From the NCBI RefSeq assembly GCF_001661495.1, contig NZ_BDDT01000004.1, positions 248,001-312,000 of the forward strand: 64,000 nucleotides of DNA. Reading direction: 5' to 3'. The first letter of the stretch is position 1. Each line of letters opens with the position of its first letter. This DNA is from Pseudoalteromonas prydzensis (GTDB lineage Bacteria; Pseudomonadota; Gammaproteobacteria; Enterobacterales; Alteromonadaceae). The notes under the pieces are model-generated. The model saw only the letters and a list, made by a program, of their open reading frames with translations, searched no databases and had not been told where the DNA came from. Position numbers and translations under genes: made by a program. Shown here in pieces: positions 9,817 to 19,288 of this stretch.

Positions 9817-10557
9817 ATGATTAAGTGGCTGCTACTATTTTTTGCACTGATTTTCATCCCGTCAGTTAACGCTGAAGGGATTGAAGCATTGAATATTACT
9901 ACCAATCCCGATGGCTCTCAAGATTACTCGGTAACGCTGCAAGTACTCGCCATTATGACCGCGCTGAGTTTTATTCCAGCGGCGGTGATCATGATGACCT
10001 CATTTACCCGGATCATTGTAGTGTTGGCAATTTTACGCCAAGCCATTGGTTTACAACAAACGCCATCAAATCAAATACTATTAGGTATGTCATTATTTTT
10101 AAGTATTTTTATTATGGCGCCGGTGTACCAAAAAGTGAATGAGCAAGCGATTGAACCGTATTTGAATGAACAGGTCACATCGATTCAAGCCCTAGAGCTT
10201 GCCAAAGAGCCAATGAAAGCATTTATGCTCTCACAGGTGCGTATTAAAGATTTAGAAACGTTCGCCAAAATTGCTGGTTATGATCAGTTAGATTCTCCTG
10301 AAGCGACACCATTCATTGTACTTATTCCTGCTTTTGTGACCAGTGAACTGCAAACCGCGTTTATTATCGGTTTTATGTTTTTTATTCCATTTTTGATAGT
10401 CGATCTAGTAGTTGCGTCGGTACTAATGGCAATGGGTATGATGATGCTATCGCCGATGATCGTTTCACTACCCTTTAAAATCATGCTGTTTGTACTTGTC
10501 GATGGTTGGAGTTTAGTCATGGGTACTTTAGCTAAAAGCTTTGGTTTAGGTACCTGA
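9817..10557 (+). CDS. fliP: Flagellar export gate protein FliP
   Basis: FliP is the main subunit of the FliPQR export channel in the inner membrane. It has 246 aa with a cleavable N-terminal signal ([19 protein letters not shown]), as is usual for FliP. Conserved features are [20 protein letters not shown] at about 66-85, the [14 protein letters not shown] region and the C-terminal helix pair with [16 protein letters not shown]. Confidence 0.97.
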   Translation: MIKWLLLFFALIFIPSVNAEGIEALNITTNPDGSQDYSVTLQVLAIMTALSFIPAAVIMMTSFTRIIVVLAILRQAIGLQQTPSNQILLGMSLFLSIFIMAPVYQKVNEQAIEPYLNEQVTSIQALELAKEPMKAFMLSQVRIKDLETFAKIAGYDQLDSPEATPFIVLIPAFVTSELQTAFIIGFMFFIPFLIVDLVVASVLMAMGMMMLSPMIVSLPFKIMLFVLVDGWSLVMGTLAKSFGLGT

Positions 10558-10600
10558 TATGGCAATGCAACACTGTGTAAAGCACGGCTAGGAGCGCAAC

Positions 10601-10870
10601 ATGGAACCGGAAATTTTTGTTGATATACTCAGCGATGCCTTATTTTTAGTGATTAAGTTAGTCTCCGCGATTGTAGTACCAGGTTTATTGGTCGGCTTAG
10701 TGGTTGCAGTGTTCCAAGCTGCCACCTCGATTAACGAACAAACACTCAGTTTTTTACCGCGCTTATTAATTACTATTAGCGCACTTATTATCGGTGGCCA
10801 TTGGTTAACCCAAGAGCTGATGGATTTTTTTACTCGGCTAATTATCCTCATTCCAGAGATTGCAGGCTAG
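10601..10870 (+). CDS. fliQ: Flagellar export gate protein FliQ
   Basis: FliQ is an 89-aa two-helix hairpin that wraps the FliPR core of the export gate. Membrane helices lie at about residues 14-36 and 50-75, and the conserved Q-A-A-T-S-INEQTLSFLPR segment links them. It is 43 nt after fliP and directly before fliR, with fliR starting 1 nt after the stop. Confidence 0.97.
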   Translation: MEPEIFVDILSDALFLVIKLVSAIVVPGLLVGLVVAVFQAATSINEQTLSFLPRLLITISALIIGGHWLTQELMDFFTRLIILIPEIAG

Positions 10871-10871
10871 T

Positions 10872-11651
10872 ATGGAATTCCCTTTTTCGGTCATTATCCA
10901 GTGGCTGAGTGATTTTTTACTGCCGTTAGTACGTATTAGCGCAATGATCATGGTGATGGCAGGCATTGGCGCTAAAACTGTGCCGACACGGATAAAAATG
11001 GGGCTTGCCGTCGTCACTACTTTTTTAGTGGTGCCCGTGTTACCACCTGCCACATTTAATAACTTATTCTCTTTTGAAATGATTTTAGTGGTTATTCAAC
11101 AGCTGCTAATAGGTATCGCCATTGGTTTTGCATCATTGTTAATGTTAAATACTTTTGTGTTAGCGGGGCAAATTCTGGCAATGCAAACTGGCTTAGGTTT
11201 TGCCTCGATTGTGGATCCCTCGAATGGCTTGAGCGTGCCCGCTGTGGGGCAGTTCTATTTGATTTTAGCAACGCTGTTATTTTTTGTCTTTAATGGTCAT
11301 TTAATGATGATTCAAATGGTGGTGCACAGCTTTGAGGTTTTGCCGATTGACGGTAATTGGTGGGCAGTGGACCATTATTGGGACATAGTGACGTGGGGTG
11401 GTTGGATGTTTACTACGGCACTGGTGTTAGCACTGGCGCCTTTGACTGCAATGTTAGTGATCAACATGTCGTTTGGTGTAATGACTCGAGCTGCGCCGCA
11501 GCTAAACATTTTTTCTATCGGTTTTCCGTTTACCTTAGTGGCGGGACTAGTGATTATTTGGGCAACTTTAGGCAACTTTGTGACTCAATTTGAGTTTCAA
11601 TGGTTAAAAATGGTTGAGTTAATGTGTACTTTAGTTGGTTGTTCCCCTTAG
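10872..11651 (+). CDS. fliR: Flagellar export gate protein FliR
   Basis: FliR completes the FliPQR gate. It has 259 aa with about six membrane helices. The conserved segment QTGLGFASIVDPSNGLSVP lies at about 103-121. I chose the ATG at 10872 (MEFPFSVII) over an in-frame TTG at 10860, because FliR proteins begin at this point and TTG would only add four residues inside fliQ. Confidence 0.96.
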   Translation: MEFPFSVIIQWLSDFLLPLVRISAMIMVMAGIGAKTVPTRIKMGLAVVTTFLVVPVLPPATFNNLFSFEMILVVIQQLLIGIAIGFASLLMLNTFVLAGQILAMQTGLGFASIVDPSNGLSVPAVGQFYLILATLLFFVFNGHLMMIQMVVHSFEVLPIDGNWWAVDHYWDIVTWGGWMFTTALVLALAPLTAMLVINMSFGVMTRAAPQLNIFSIGFPFTLVAGLVIIWATLGNFVTQFEFQWLKMVELMCTLVGCSP

Positions 11652-11660
11652 GAGAGAGTG

Positions 11661-12791
11661 ATGGCTGAAGATTCTGGTCAAGAAAAAACCGAAGAACCCA
11701 CAGGGAAAAAAATAGAAGAGTCGAAAAAGAAAGGCCAAATAGCGCGCTCTAAAGAGCTTGGTACTATGTTTGTGCTGATTTTTTCTGCTATCTCATTGTT
11801 ATTGTATGGGCCTGAAATTGGTAAAGGTTTGTATAATATAATGGGTCGCATGCTCAGCTTAAACCGTAATGAAACCTACGATACCACTAAAATGTTTTCT
11901 GTGTGGGGAGCGGTGGCCGATGCGTTGGTATTTCCGATGGCGATGTTTGTGTTTATTATTGTGCTGGCGGGTATCATAGGTAATACCTTGTTAGGTGGTT
12001 TTAACTTTAGTTGGGAGGCTGCGGCACCCAAAGCCAGTAAAATGTCGCCAGCAAAAGGCATAAAGCGGATGTTAGGTCCGCAAGCGGGAGTTGAGCTGGT
12101 TAAATCAATTCTAAAATTTGCGGTGGTGGCCGGTTTTGCGGTCTTTTTGATCAATACTTTTTTTGATGAAATTCTCCATCTGAGCATCGAAAGTGCGCCG
12201 GGAAACATTATTCATGCTCTAGAAATACTGGCGTGGATGTTTTTAGGATTAACTTGCACTTTAACGATTATTGCGGCTATCGATGCGCCGTATCAAAGTC
12301 ATAAGCACCACAAAGAGTTAAAAATGACTCTGCAAGAAGTGAAAGATGAATACAAAAACTCCGAAGGTGATCCACAAATCAAAGCCCGTATCAGACAAAC
12401 GCAAAGACAAATGTCGCAGCGCAGAATGATGCAAGATGTGCCAGATGCCGATGTGGTAGTAACAAACCCAACCCATTACTCAGTAGCGTTAAAATACGAC
12501 ACAGAGCGTGCAGGAGCACCTGTTGTGGTTGCCAAAGGCGTCGATGAAATGGCGATGCAAATTAGAAAAATAGCCCTGGGTAACGAAGTTCCCATTGTAG
12601 AGTCCCCGATGCTAACGCGGGCACTGTATCATACCGCTGAGGTGGGTGATCAAATTCCAGATCAACTATTCACGGCTGTGGCGCAAGTACTTGCTTATGT
12701 ATTTCAGCTAAAACGTTTTCAAAAAGGTCGCGGCAAACGGCCAACAAAATTAAATAAAACGTTGCCCATCCCAGATGCCTATAAATACTAA
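11661..12791 (+). CDS. flhB: Flagellar export switch protein FlhB
   Basis: FlhB is the substrate-specificity switch of the flagellar exporter. The 376-aa protein has four membrane helices (about 30-210) and a cytoplasmic C-domain. The autocleavage motif NPTH lies at about residue 270 (VVVTNPTHYSVALKY). ATG 11661 is preferred over the adjacent GTG 11658; the GGAGAGAGTG run supplies the ribosome site. A second gene, at 26935-27243, encodes only the C-domain fold (FhlB). Confidence 0.97.
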   Translation: MAEDSGQEKTEEPTGKKIEESKKKGQIARSKELGTMFVLIFSAISLLLYGPEIGKGLYNIMGRMLSLNRNETYDTTKMFSVWGAVADALVFPMAMFVFIIVLAGIIGNTLLGGFNFSWEAAAPKASKMSPAKGIKRMLGPQAGVELVKSILKFAVVAGFAVFLINTFFDEILHLSIESAPGNIIHALEILAWMFLGLTCTLTIIAAIDAPYQSHKHHKELKMTLQEVKDEYKNSEGDPQIKARIRQTQRQMSQRRMMQDVPDADVVVTNPTHYSVALKYDTERAGAPVVVAKGVDEMAMQIRKIALGNEVPIVESPMLTRALYHTAEVGDQIPDQLFTAVAQVLAYVFQLKRFQKGRGKRPTKLNKTLPIPDAYKY

Positions 12792-12809
12792 ATCAACTTA
12801 ATTAATAAC

Positions 12810-12826
12810 TTGGAATAGTTATTGCA
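12810..12826 (+). promoter_or_regulatory. Candidate sigma-54 promoter upstream of flhA
   Basis: TTGGAATAGTTATTGCA carries GG at 12812-12813 and GC at 12824-12825 with exactly 10 nt between, and ends in TTGCA as in the RpoN consensus. It sits in the 73-nt gap between flhB and flhA, about 40 nt before the flhA ATG. In Vibrio and Pseudomonas the flhA-flhF-flhG-fliA unit is RpoN-dependent, so this is a plausible operon promoter. Confidence 0.6.
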
Positions 12827-12864
12827 AATTCCGTGTAGTGTCAATTTTTTGAAATTGTAGAATT

Positions 12865-14973
12865 ATGGAATTTAAAGCTGTATTACAACAACTTAATAAA
12901 GATAAAAAAGAGTATTTGAAAGGCGTTGGTACGCCTTTACTAGTGCTTGCAGCGCTGGGAATGGTGATATTACCGTTACCGCCATTTTTACTCGACATTC
13001 TTTTTTCGTTTAATATAGCTTTAGCGCTAGTGGTTTTGTTGGTGACTGTATACACCATGAAACCGGTAGAGTTTGGTATGTTTCCTGCTGTGTTGCTGAT
13101 TGCAACCATTATGCGTTTAGCACTTAATGTTGCCAGTACCCGAGTCGTTTTGTTGGAAGGGCATAACGGCGGGGACTCTGCCGGTAAAGTAATTGAAGCG
13201 TTCGGCTCAGTGGTGATCGGTGGTAATTATGCCGTTGGTTTGGTTGTATTTTTAATCTTGATCATCATTAACTTTGTAGTAATTACCAAAGGTGCTGGGC
13301 GTATTTCTGAAGTATCAGCGCGTTTTACCCTTGATGCGATGCCTGGTAAACAAATGGCCATCGATGCAGATTTAAATGCAGGTTTTATTAGTGCAGAGCA
13401 AGCGCGAGACCGCCGCGAAGAAGTTACTCGTGAAGCTGATTTTTACGGCTCAATGGATGGTGCGAGTAAATTTGTAAAAGGCGATGCAATTGCCGGTATT
13501 GTTATTTTGGTCATTAATATAGTCGGTGGTTTATTTGTTGGCATGATCCAACATGACTTAAGCTTTGGTAACGCCATGGAAGTGTATACCTTGCTGACCA
13601 TCGGTGATGGCCTAGTTGCACAATTACCATCATTACTGTTATCAATCGGCACAGCAATCGTTGTAACCCGTCAAAATGAATCGCTCAATATGGGCGACCA
13701 ATTCAAGAAACAACTTGGTAACGAAAAATCATTATTTATCGCGTCAGGTATTTTAATTGTGATGGGCTTAGTGCCGGGTATGCCGCATTTTGCATTCTTA
13801 AGCTTAGGTGCGTTACTTGGTTATCTCGCTTATTATGCGCAGCAAAGTAAACTTAAGGAAGCAGCAGCGAAAGAAGCAGAGACTGAAAATGGAGGCGCTG
13901 CAGGCACCGGTGTCGCAAATAAACAAGAGCAGAAAGAGCTTGGCTGGGATGACGTTCAGCAAGTGGATGTTATCGGTCTTGAAGTTGGCTATCGGTTAAT
14001 TCCATTGGTTGATCAATCACAAGGTGGCGAGCTGTTAAACCGGATAAAAGGGGTACGCAAGAAGCTATCTCAAGAGCTCGGGTTTTTAGTACCCCCAGTG
14101 CATATTCGCGATAACTTAGAACTTGACCCTAATGCTTATAGAATCACCATGATGGGTGTATCAACTGGGGAAGGCGAGCTGAAACATGGCGATGAGTTGG
14201 CAATCAATCCTGGGCAAGTATTTGGCCCTATCAAAGGCATTGAAACAAAAGATCCTGCTTTTGGTTTAGATGCTGTTTGGATCAAACCCGATCAAAAAGA
14301 TGAAGCACAATCGCTTGGTTATACCGTGGTCGATGCTGCAACGGTGGTTGCAACACACATTAGCCAATTATTAACCAACAGCGCGGCGTTATTGCTTGGT
14401 CATGAAGAAGTACAAAACCTGCTTGATATGCTTGCTAAGAGTCACCCTCGTTTAGTTGAAGGACTCGTGCCAGATACCTTGCCACTGACGGTTATAGTAA
14501 AAGTATTGCAAAACCTATTAAATGAAGGCGTTGCTATTCGTGACATGCGCTCAATTGTGCAAACCCTTGTTGAGTATGGTCCACGTAGCCAAGACCCAGA
14601 CGTATTGACGGCTGCAGTGCGCATTTCGTTACGTAGATTAATTGTTCAAGATGCCGTGGGTATGTCATCAGAAATCCCTGTCATAACCTTGGCGCCTGAG
14701 TTGGAACAGATGTTGCATCAGTCACTGCAAAATGCAGGCGACGAAGGGGCCGGAATAGAACCAGGACTTGCAGAGCGACTTCAACAATCTTTAAATGAAG
14801 CGCATCAAAATCAAGAAATGGCCGGTGAACCTTCGATATTGCTAACGTCAGGAATGTTACGCACTGTGTTATCTCGTTTTGTTAAGTACACCATTCCAGG
14901 ATTGCGAGTGATGTCTTACCAAGAGGTACCAGACGAAAGACAGATCAAGATTGTCAGCTCAGTAGGCCAATAA
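12865..14973 (+). CDS. flhA: Flagellar export gate protein FlhA
   Basis: FlhA is the large proton-conducting export gate component. The 702 aa are the normal length. The N-terminal half (to about 330) has eight membrane helices, with the FHIPEP region represented by MRLALNVASTRVVLLEGH and GAGRISEVSARFTLDAMPGKQMAID at about 145-170. A linker (about 330-365) leads to the cytoplasmic ring domain. It heads a probable operon with flhF, flhG and fliA behind a candidate sigma-54 promoter. Confidence 0.97.
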   Translation: MEFKAVLQQLNKDKKEYLKGVGTPLLVLAALGMVILPLPPFLLDILFSFNIALALVVLLVTVYTMKPVEFGMFPAVLLIATIMRLALNVASTRVVLLEGHNGGDSAGKVIEAFGSVVIGGNYAVGLVVFLILIIINFVVITKGAGRISEVSARFTLDAMPGKQMAIDADLNAGFISAEQARDRREEVTREADFYGSMDGASKFVKGDAIAGIVILVINIVGGLFVGMIQHDLSFGNAMEVYTLLTIGDGLVAQLPSLLLSIGTAIVVTRQNESLNMGDQFKKQLGNEKSLFIASGILIVMGLVPGMPHFAFLSLGALLGYLAYYAQQSKLKEAAAKEAETENGGAAGTGVANKQEQKELGWDDVQQVDVIGLEVGYRLIPLVDQSQGGELLNRIKGVRKKLSQELGFLVPPVHIRDNLELDPNAYRITMMGVSTGEGELKHGDELAINPGQVFGPIKGIETKDPAFGLDAVWIKPDQKDEAQSLGYTVVDAATVVATHISQLLTNSAALLLGHEEVQNLLDMLAKSHPRLVEGLVPDTLPLTVIVKVLQNLLNEGVAIRDMRSIVQTLVEYGPRSQDPDVLTAAVRISLRRLIVQDAVGMSSEIPVITLAPELEQMLHQSLQNAGDEGAGIEPGLAERLQQSLNEAHQNQEMAGEPSILLTSGMLRTVLSRFVKYTIPGLRVMSYQEVPDERQIKIVSSVGQ

Positions 14974-14996
14974 TCGGATTTTAAAGGGGTTGAACC

Positions 14997-16478
14997 ATGA
15001 AAATAAAACGTTTTTTTGCTAAAGATATGCGTACCGCACTAAAAGAAGTTAAAGATGAACTCGGTGTTGATGCGGTGATCATGTCAAATAAAAAGTTAGC
15101 CAATGGGGTCGAAATTGTCGCCGCGGTTGATTATGAAAAAGCTGCCCCTAAAGCTCCTGCACAGCCACAAGCTACAACGGCGCAAGCGCAAAGTAATGCA
15201 CACTTTGTTAAACCAGCGCCGCAACGTAGCCAGTCGGAACCAACTGCACCGGTAGCAGATAGCCTACAAGCGTTATTAGAACGCCAGTCTCCTCGTCCGC
15301 GCTCACCAGAGCTTGCTTCTATGTTTAGCCAATCAGGCATCGATACAGCAACCCAGTATCAGCCGCAGCAACAATCGCAAACACAGCCTGCGCGTCATGA
15401 AGCACAAGCTCATCATGATTTTACACGTCGCGATAACGCGCCGCGTCCACAAACACAAGCACACAGCTTAGGGTTTGATGATGAACTTGAAAGTGGTTTT
15501 GATGACCTCGATGCGCCAATGCCAAACAAAAGTGCAGCCAAAACCGATGAAATGACCGCCATGCGAGATGAAATGGCTGCGATGCGTCAATTACTTGAAT
15601 ATCAGGTCTCTGGTTTAATGCAACAAGATATGGCTCGTCGCGACCCAACCCGTGCTTGCATGATTGATCGTTTAGTGGGTATGGGCATCGACAGCGAAGT
15701 AGCAGAGCAAATGGCGTGTTTCATTCCTGATGATGTGTCGCGTCAGCAAGCATGGCAAGCACTGTTGCAAATGGTTGAAAACCAAATGCATACCACTAAT
15801 AACGAAATTTTACGCCAAGGTGGTGTTTATGCACTTGTTGGCCCGACCGGAGTGGGTAAAACAACCACGGTGGCTAAACTTGCAGCCCTTGGTGCACAGA
15901 AATATGGTGCTGATAAAGTAGCCCTTATTACAACCGACACCTACCGTATTGGTGCTTATGAGCAATTAGCCACTTATGGCCGTATTATAGGCTGTGGTGT
16001 TAAACAAGTAAAAGATGCCAATGAATTAGCAGAAGTTTTATATCATTTACGTAATAAGCGTCTAGTATTAATAGATACTGCTGGTATGAGCCAACGCGAT
16101 TTACGCTTAACTGAGCAATTAAACACGCTCATGCGTAATCAACGTGTCGATATTCGTAACTATTTAGTGCTCAGCGCCACAGCACAAATTAACGTATTGC
16201 AAGAGACGGTAAGACACTTTAAAAAAGTACAATTAAGTGGCTGTATTTTCACTAAATTAGATGAATCGCTAAGTTTAGGTGAGATTATTAGTATAGCGAT
16301 TCAAAATCGCCTCCCAATAGGGTATCTTACTAACGGTCAACGCGTTCCTGAGGACATTCGGGTCGCTAATGCAGAGAAATTAGTAAAAAAAGCTGAGCAA
16401 TTGTATTTAAAAAGAACAAAAGCGCAACATTCACGACGTCAAGCAGTAGCGTCAAGCACAGTAGGGATGTATGATTAA
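14997..16478 (+). CDS. flhF: Polar flagellum placement GTPase FlhF
   Basis: FlhF is an SRP-family GTPase that marks the cell pole for flagellar assembly. The 493-aa protein has the basic FlhF N-terminus (MKIKRFFAKDMRTALKEVK), a Pro/Gln-rich variable B region (about 45-170) and the NG domain with P-loop GPTGVGKTTT at 282-291, DTYRIGAYEQL and the DTAGMSQRD switch. Its start lies 23 nt after flhA, and its 3' end overlaps flhG by 8 nt. Its presence points to a polar flagellum. Confidence 0.97.
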   Translation: MKIKRFFAKDMRTALKEVKDELGVDAVIMSNKKLANGVEIVAAVDYEKAAPKAPAQPQATTAQAQSNAHFVKPAPQRSQSEPTAPVADSLQALLERQSPRPRSPELASMFSQSGIDTATQYQPQQQSQTQPARHEAQAHHDFTRRDNAPRPQTQAHSLGFDDELESGFDDLDAPMPNKSAAKTDEMTAMRDEMAAMRQLLEYQVSGLMQQDMARRDPTRACMIDRLVGMGIDSEVAEQMACFIPDDVSRQQAWQALLQMVENQMHTTNNEILRQGGVYALVGPTGVGKTTTVAKLAALGAQKYGADKVALITTDTYRIGAYEQLATYGRIIGCGVKQVKDANELAEVLYHLRNKRLVLIDTAGMSQRDLRLTEQLNTLMRNQRVDIRNYLVLSATAQINVLQETVRHFKKVQLSGCIFTKLDESLSLGEIISIAIQNRLPIGYLTNGQRVPEDIRVANAEKLVKKAEQLYLKRTKAQHSRRQAVASSTVGMYD

Positions 16479-17331
16479 CACAGTATTAGATCAAGCAAGT
16501 GGCCTGCGTAAAATGAGTAAAAACAATAATAACGGCGTTAAAGTTATCGCTGTCACCGGTGGTAAAGGTGGGGTTGGTAAAACAAACGTCTCACTAAATA
16601 CTGCGATTGCGTTAGGTCAACTCGGAAACCGAGTCTTAGTACTGGATGCCGATTTAGGGTTGGCAAACTGTGATGTGATGTTAGGACTTCGAGTAGAGCG
16701 CAACCTATCTCATGTCTTATCAGGTGAATGTGAACTCGACGAAATTTTAGTCGAGGGTCCGGCAGGCATAAAAATCGTACCAGCCACGTCTGGCTCACAA
16801 AGCATGGTCGAACTTTCTCCCTCTGAGCATGCGGGTTTGATCCGTGCTTTTAGCGAATTAAATACCGAATTTGATATATTAATTGTTGATACCGCTGCTG
16901 GTATTTCTGACATGGTGTTAAGTTTTTCGCGCGCAGCGCAAGATGTCATGGTGGTCGTATGCGATGAACCAACCTCAATCACTGATGCTTATGCACTTAT
17001 CAAGGTTTTAAGCCGTGAACATGGCGTGTATAAATTTAAAATCGTGGCTAATATGGTGCGCAGTATGCGTGAAGGCCATGAGTTATTTGCTAAACTTTCA
17101 AAAGTAACAGACCGCTTTTTAGATGTATCGATGGAGTTAGTTGCAACCGTTCCTTATGATGAGAACATGCGTAAAGCAACCCGTCGTCAAAAAGTGATTG
17201 TTGATTTATTTCCAAATTCTCCAGCAGCAATAGCATTTAAAACATTAGCGACAAAAGCAGTTAAATGGCCTATACCTAATCAACCTTCTGGTCATTTAGA
17301 ATTTTTCATAGAAAAACTAGTAAACGGCTAA
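16471..17331 (+). CDS. flhG: Flagellar number regulator FlhG (FleN, MinD-like ATPase)
   Basis: FlhG is a MinD/ParA-type ATPase that limits the number of polar flagella by acting on FlhF and on the master regulator. The 286-aa protein has the deviant Walker A KGGVGKT at residues 32-38, the DADLGLANCD motif and Walker B FDILIVDTAAGIS. The conserved N-terminal activator-helix region (DQASGLRKM) precedes the P-loop. Its ATG lies inside the flhF 3' end with AGGGA just upstream, so translation is probably coupled. Confidence 0.96.
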   Translation: MINTVLDQASGLRKMSKNNNNGVKVIAVTGGKGGVGKTNVSLNTAIALGQLGNRVLVLDADLGLANCDVMLGLRVERNLSHVLSGECELDEILVEGPAGIKIVPATSGSQSMVELSPSEHAGLIRAFSELNTEFDILIVDTAAGISDMVLSFSRAAQDVMVVVCDEPTSITDAYALIKVLSREHGVYKFKIVANMVRSMREGHELFAKLSKVTDRFLDVSMELVATVPYDENMRKATRRQKVIVDLFPNSPAAIAFKTLATKAVKWPIPNQPSGHLEFFIEKLVNG

Positions 17332-17333
17332 CT

Positions 17334-18068
17334 ATGACGGCATCGGTGAATAAAGCGATGGGATATCAATCTACACAAAATTTAAATGTGATTGTTGAAC
17401 GACATGCTTCACTTGTCAAAAAAGTGGCGTGCCATTTAATTGCTCGTTTACCTGCGAGTGTGCAACTTGACGATTTGATTCAATCGGGAATGATAGGGTT
17501 AATTGAAGCATCAAAGAATTTTGATGCAAGCAAGGGCGCAAGCTTTGAAACCTTCGCAGGCATTCGTATTCGCGGCGCGATGCTTGATGAAATGCGCCGT
17601 GGCGATTGGGCACCTCGTTCTGTGCACCGTAATAGCCGCAGAGTAGCAGAGGCTATTAGTGAACTTGAAAGTGAACTTAATCGCGAACCCAAAGACATTG
17701 AAGTTGCTGAAAAACTTGATATTACACTGGATGAGTACCATCATATTCTTAGTGATGTAAATTCCAGTAAAGTGCTTGGAATAGAAGATTTAGGGGTTGA
17801 TGAAGATGTTATTACCCCAGTCGGACATGATTTAGCGCTAGACAAGCCCTTTAATAACGTTAAAAATGAACGCTTTAATCAATCATTGTTAGCAGCTATA
17901 CAATCCTTACCTGAACGAGATGGGTTAGTATTGTCATTGTATTATAACGATGAAATGAATTTAAAAGAGATTGGACATATACTCGATGTAAGCGAATCGC
18001 GTGTGAGTCAGATACATGGTCAGGCGATGATTAAGCTCAAAGCAAAAATCAATGACTGGATAAATTAG
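17334..18068 (+). CDS. fliA: Flagellar sigma factor FliA (sigma-28)
   Basis: FliA directs RNA polymerase to late flagellar and chemotaxis promoters and is held inactive by FlgM until the hook is complete. The 244 aa contain region 2 (LDDLIQSGMIGLIEA at about 44-58), region 3 and a C-terminal region 4 helix-turn-helix (MNLKEIGHILDVSESRVSQIHGQA, key residues around 206-229). It starts 2 nt after flhG. Confidence 0.97.
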   Translation: MTASVNKAMGYQSTQNLNVIVERHASLVKKVACHLIARLPASVQLDDLIQSGMIGLIEASKNFDASKGASFETFAGIRIRGAMLDEMRRGDWAPRSVHRNSRRVAEAISELESELNREPKDIEVAEKLDITLDEYHHILSDVNSSKVLGIEDLGVDEDVITPVGHDLALDKPFNNVKNERFNQSLLAAIQSLPERDGLVLSLYYNDEMNLKEIGHILDVSESRVSQIHGQAMIKLKAKINDWIN

Positions 18069-18108
18069 TAGTAAGTAAATATAGGTTCAGACCTCACCGG
18101 AGGATGTT

Positions 18109-18492
18109 TTGGATAAAAACATGAAAATTCTTGTTGTTGATGATTTTTCGACGATGAGACGTATTATCAAAAATCTGTTAAGAGATTTAGGTTTTACAAA
18201 TGTACAAGAAGCTGATGATGGCTCAACAGCGCTACCAATGTTACAGAATCAGGAGTTTGATTTTGTGGTAACAGATTGGAACATGCCGGGCATGCAAGGG
18301 ATTGATTTGTTGCGTGCTATCAGGGCTGATGACAGCCTCAAACATATTCCAGTTTTAATGGTAACAGCAGAAGCTAAAAAAGAACAAATTGTTGCTGCTG
18401 CCCAAGCGGGTGTTAACGGTTATATCGTTAAACCATTTACAGCTGCAACACTTAAGACCAAATTGGAAAAAGTGTTTGAGCGTTTAGGTTAA
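18109..18492 (+). CDS. cheY: Chemotaxis response regulator CheY
   Basis: CheY carries the phosphoryl signal from CheA to FliM. The 127-aa single receiver domain has the acid pair D11-D12, phospho-acceptor D56 (VVTDWNMPG), a switch Thr in VTAEAKKEQ and the VKPF lysine. The start is TTG: CGGAGGA ends 5 nt before it, while the ATG 12 nt downstream would be too far from the ribosome site. The 40-nt gap after fliA has no terminator. Confidence 0.96.
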   Translation: MDKNMKILVVDDFSTMRRIIKNLLRDLGFTNVQEADDGSTALPMLQNQEFDFVVTDWNMPGMQGIDLLRAIRADDSLKHIPVLMVTAEAKKEQIVAAAQAGVNGYIVKPFTAATLKTKLEKVFERLG

Positions 18493-18509
18493 ATAAATAG
18501 GAGAGGCTT

Positions 18510-19274
18510 ATGTCAGCACCAGCTGCGCCTCAGATCAGTTTAGAACAAGCCCGTCAGCTTGTGGTTTACCTTGAAAACGGTGAACAAGATAAAGCTGATC
18601 AATTAATTATTGATGCGGCGTCAAAAGAGCAATCAGAATTATTTGCCGAAGTTGGCAAACTGACGCGTCAGCTGCATGACGCGTTGAAAAATTTTGAGCT
18701 TGATACACGTTTAGCTGATTTAACTACCGATGCTATTCCTGATGCTAAGCAGCGCCTTAATTATGTTATGGAAATGACAGAAAACGCTGCTAATAAAACT
18801 ATGGATGCGGTAGAAGCAAGTTTACCTATTGCTCAACAACTCGCTGATGAAATTTCACATATTAAGCCGACATGGGACCGTCTCATGAATCGTGAAATTG
18901 AACTGGGAGAGTTTAAAACACTGTGTCATAGCTTAGATAAGTTTATGAATAACTCGCAGACTAAAACGGATGAATTGCAAGGGCTAATGACGAATGTGTT
19001 AATGGCGCAAGATTTCCAAGATTTAACCGGTCAAGTTATTCGCCGGGTAATCGAATTAGTTAGAGAAGTAGAAGACAGCTTGATCCACTTGTTGACAGCA
19101 TTTGGTAGCCAAGATGACAGCGAAACAAAAATAGTAGCACCAGCCATTGAAAAACCGCCTGCTGAAAATACACTTGCAGGCCCAGAAGGGCCAATTATTG
19201 ATAAAGAATCTCGTGATGATGTTGTCAACGGGCAAGATGATGTAGATGATTTATTATCAAGCTTGGGCTTCTAA
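18510..19274 (+). CDS. cheZ: CheY-P phosphatase CheZ
   Basis: CheZ removes the phosphoryl group from CheY. The 254-aa helical protein has the active-site helix LMAQDFQDLTGQVIRRVIEL at about 168-187, which includes the catalytic Gln. The C-terminal peptide DDVDDLLSSLGF is the CheY-binding tail typical of CheZ. A Pro-rich flexible linker (about 205-240) joins the two. Confidence 0.97.
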   Translation: MSAPAAPQISLEQARQLVVYLENGEQDKADQLIIDAASKEQSELFAEVGKLTRQLHDALKNFELDTRLADLTTDAIPDAKQRLNYVMEMTENAANKTMDAVEASLPIAQQLADEISHIKPTWDRLMNREIELGEFKTLCHSLDKFMNNSQTKTDELQGLMTNVLMAQDFQDLTGQVIRRVIELVREVEDSLIHLLTAFGSQDDSETKIVAPAIEKPPAENTLAGPEGPIIDKESRDDVVNGQDDVDDLLSSLGF

Positions 19275-19288
19275 GAGGAGAAAACTGC

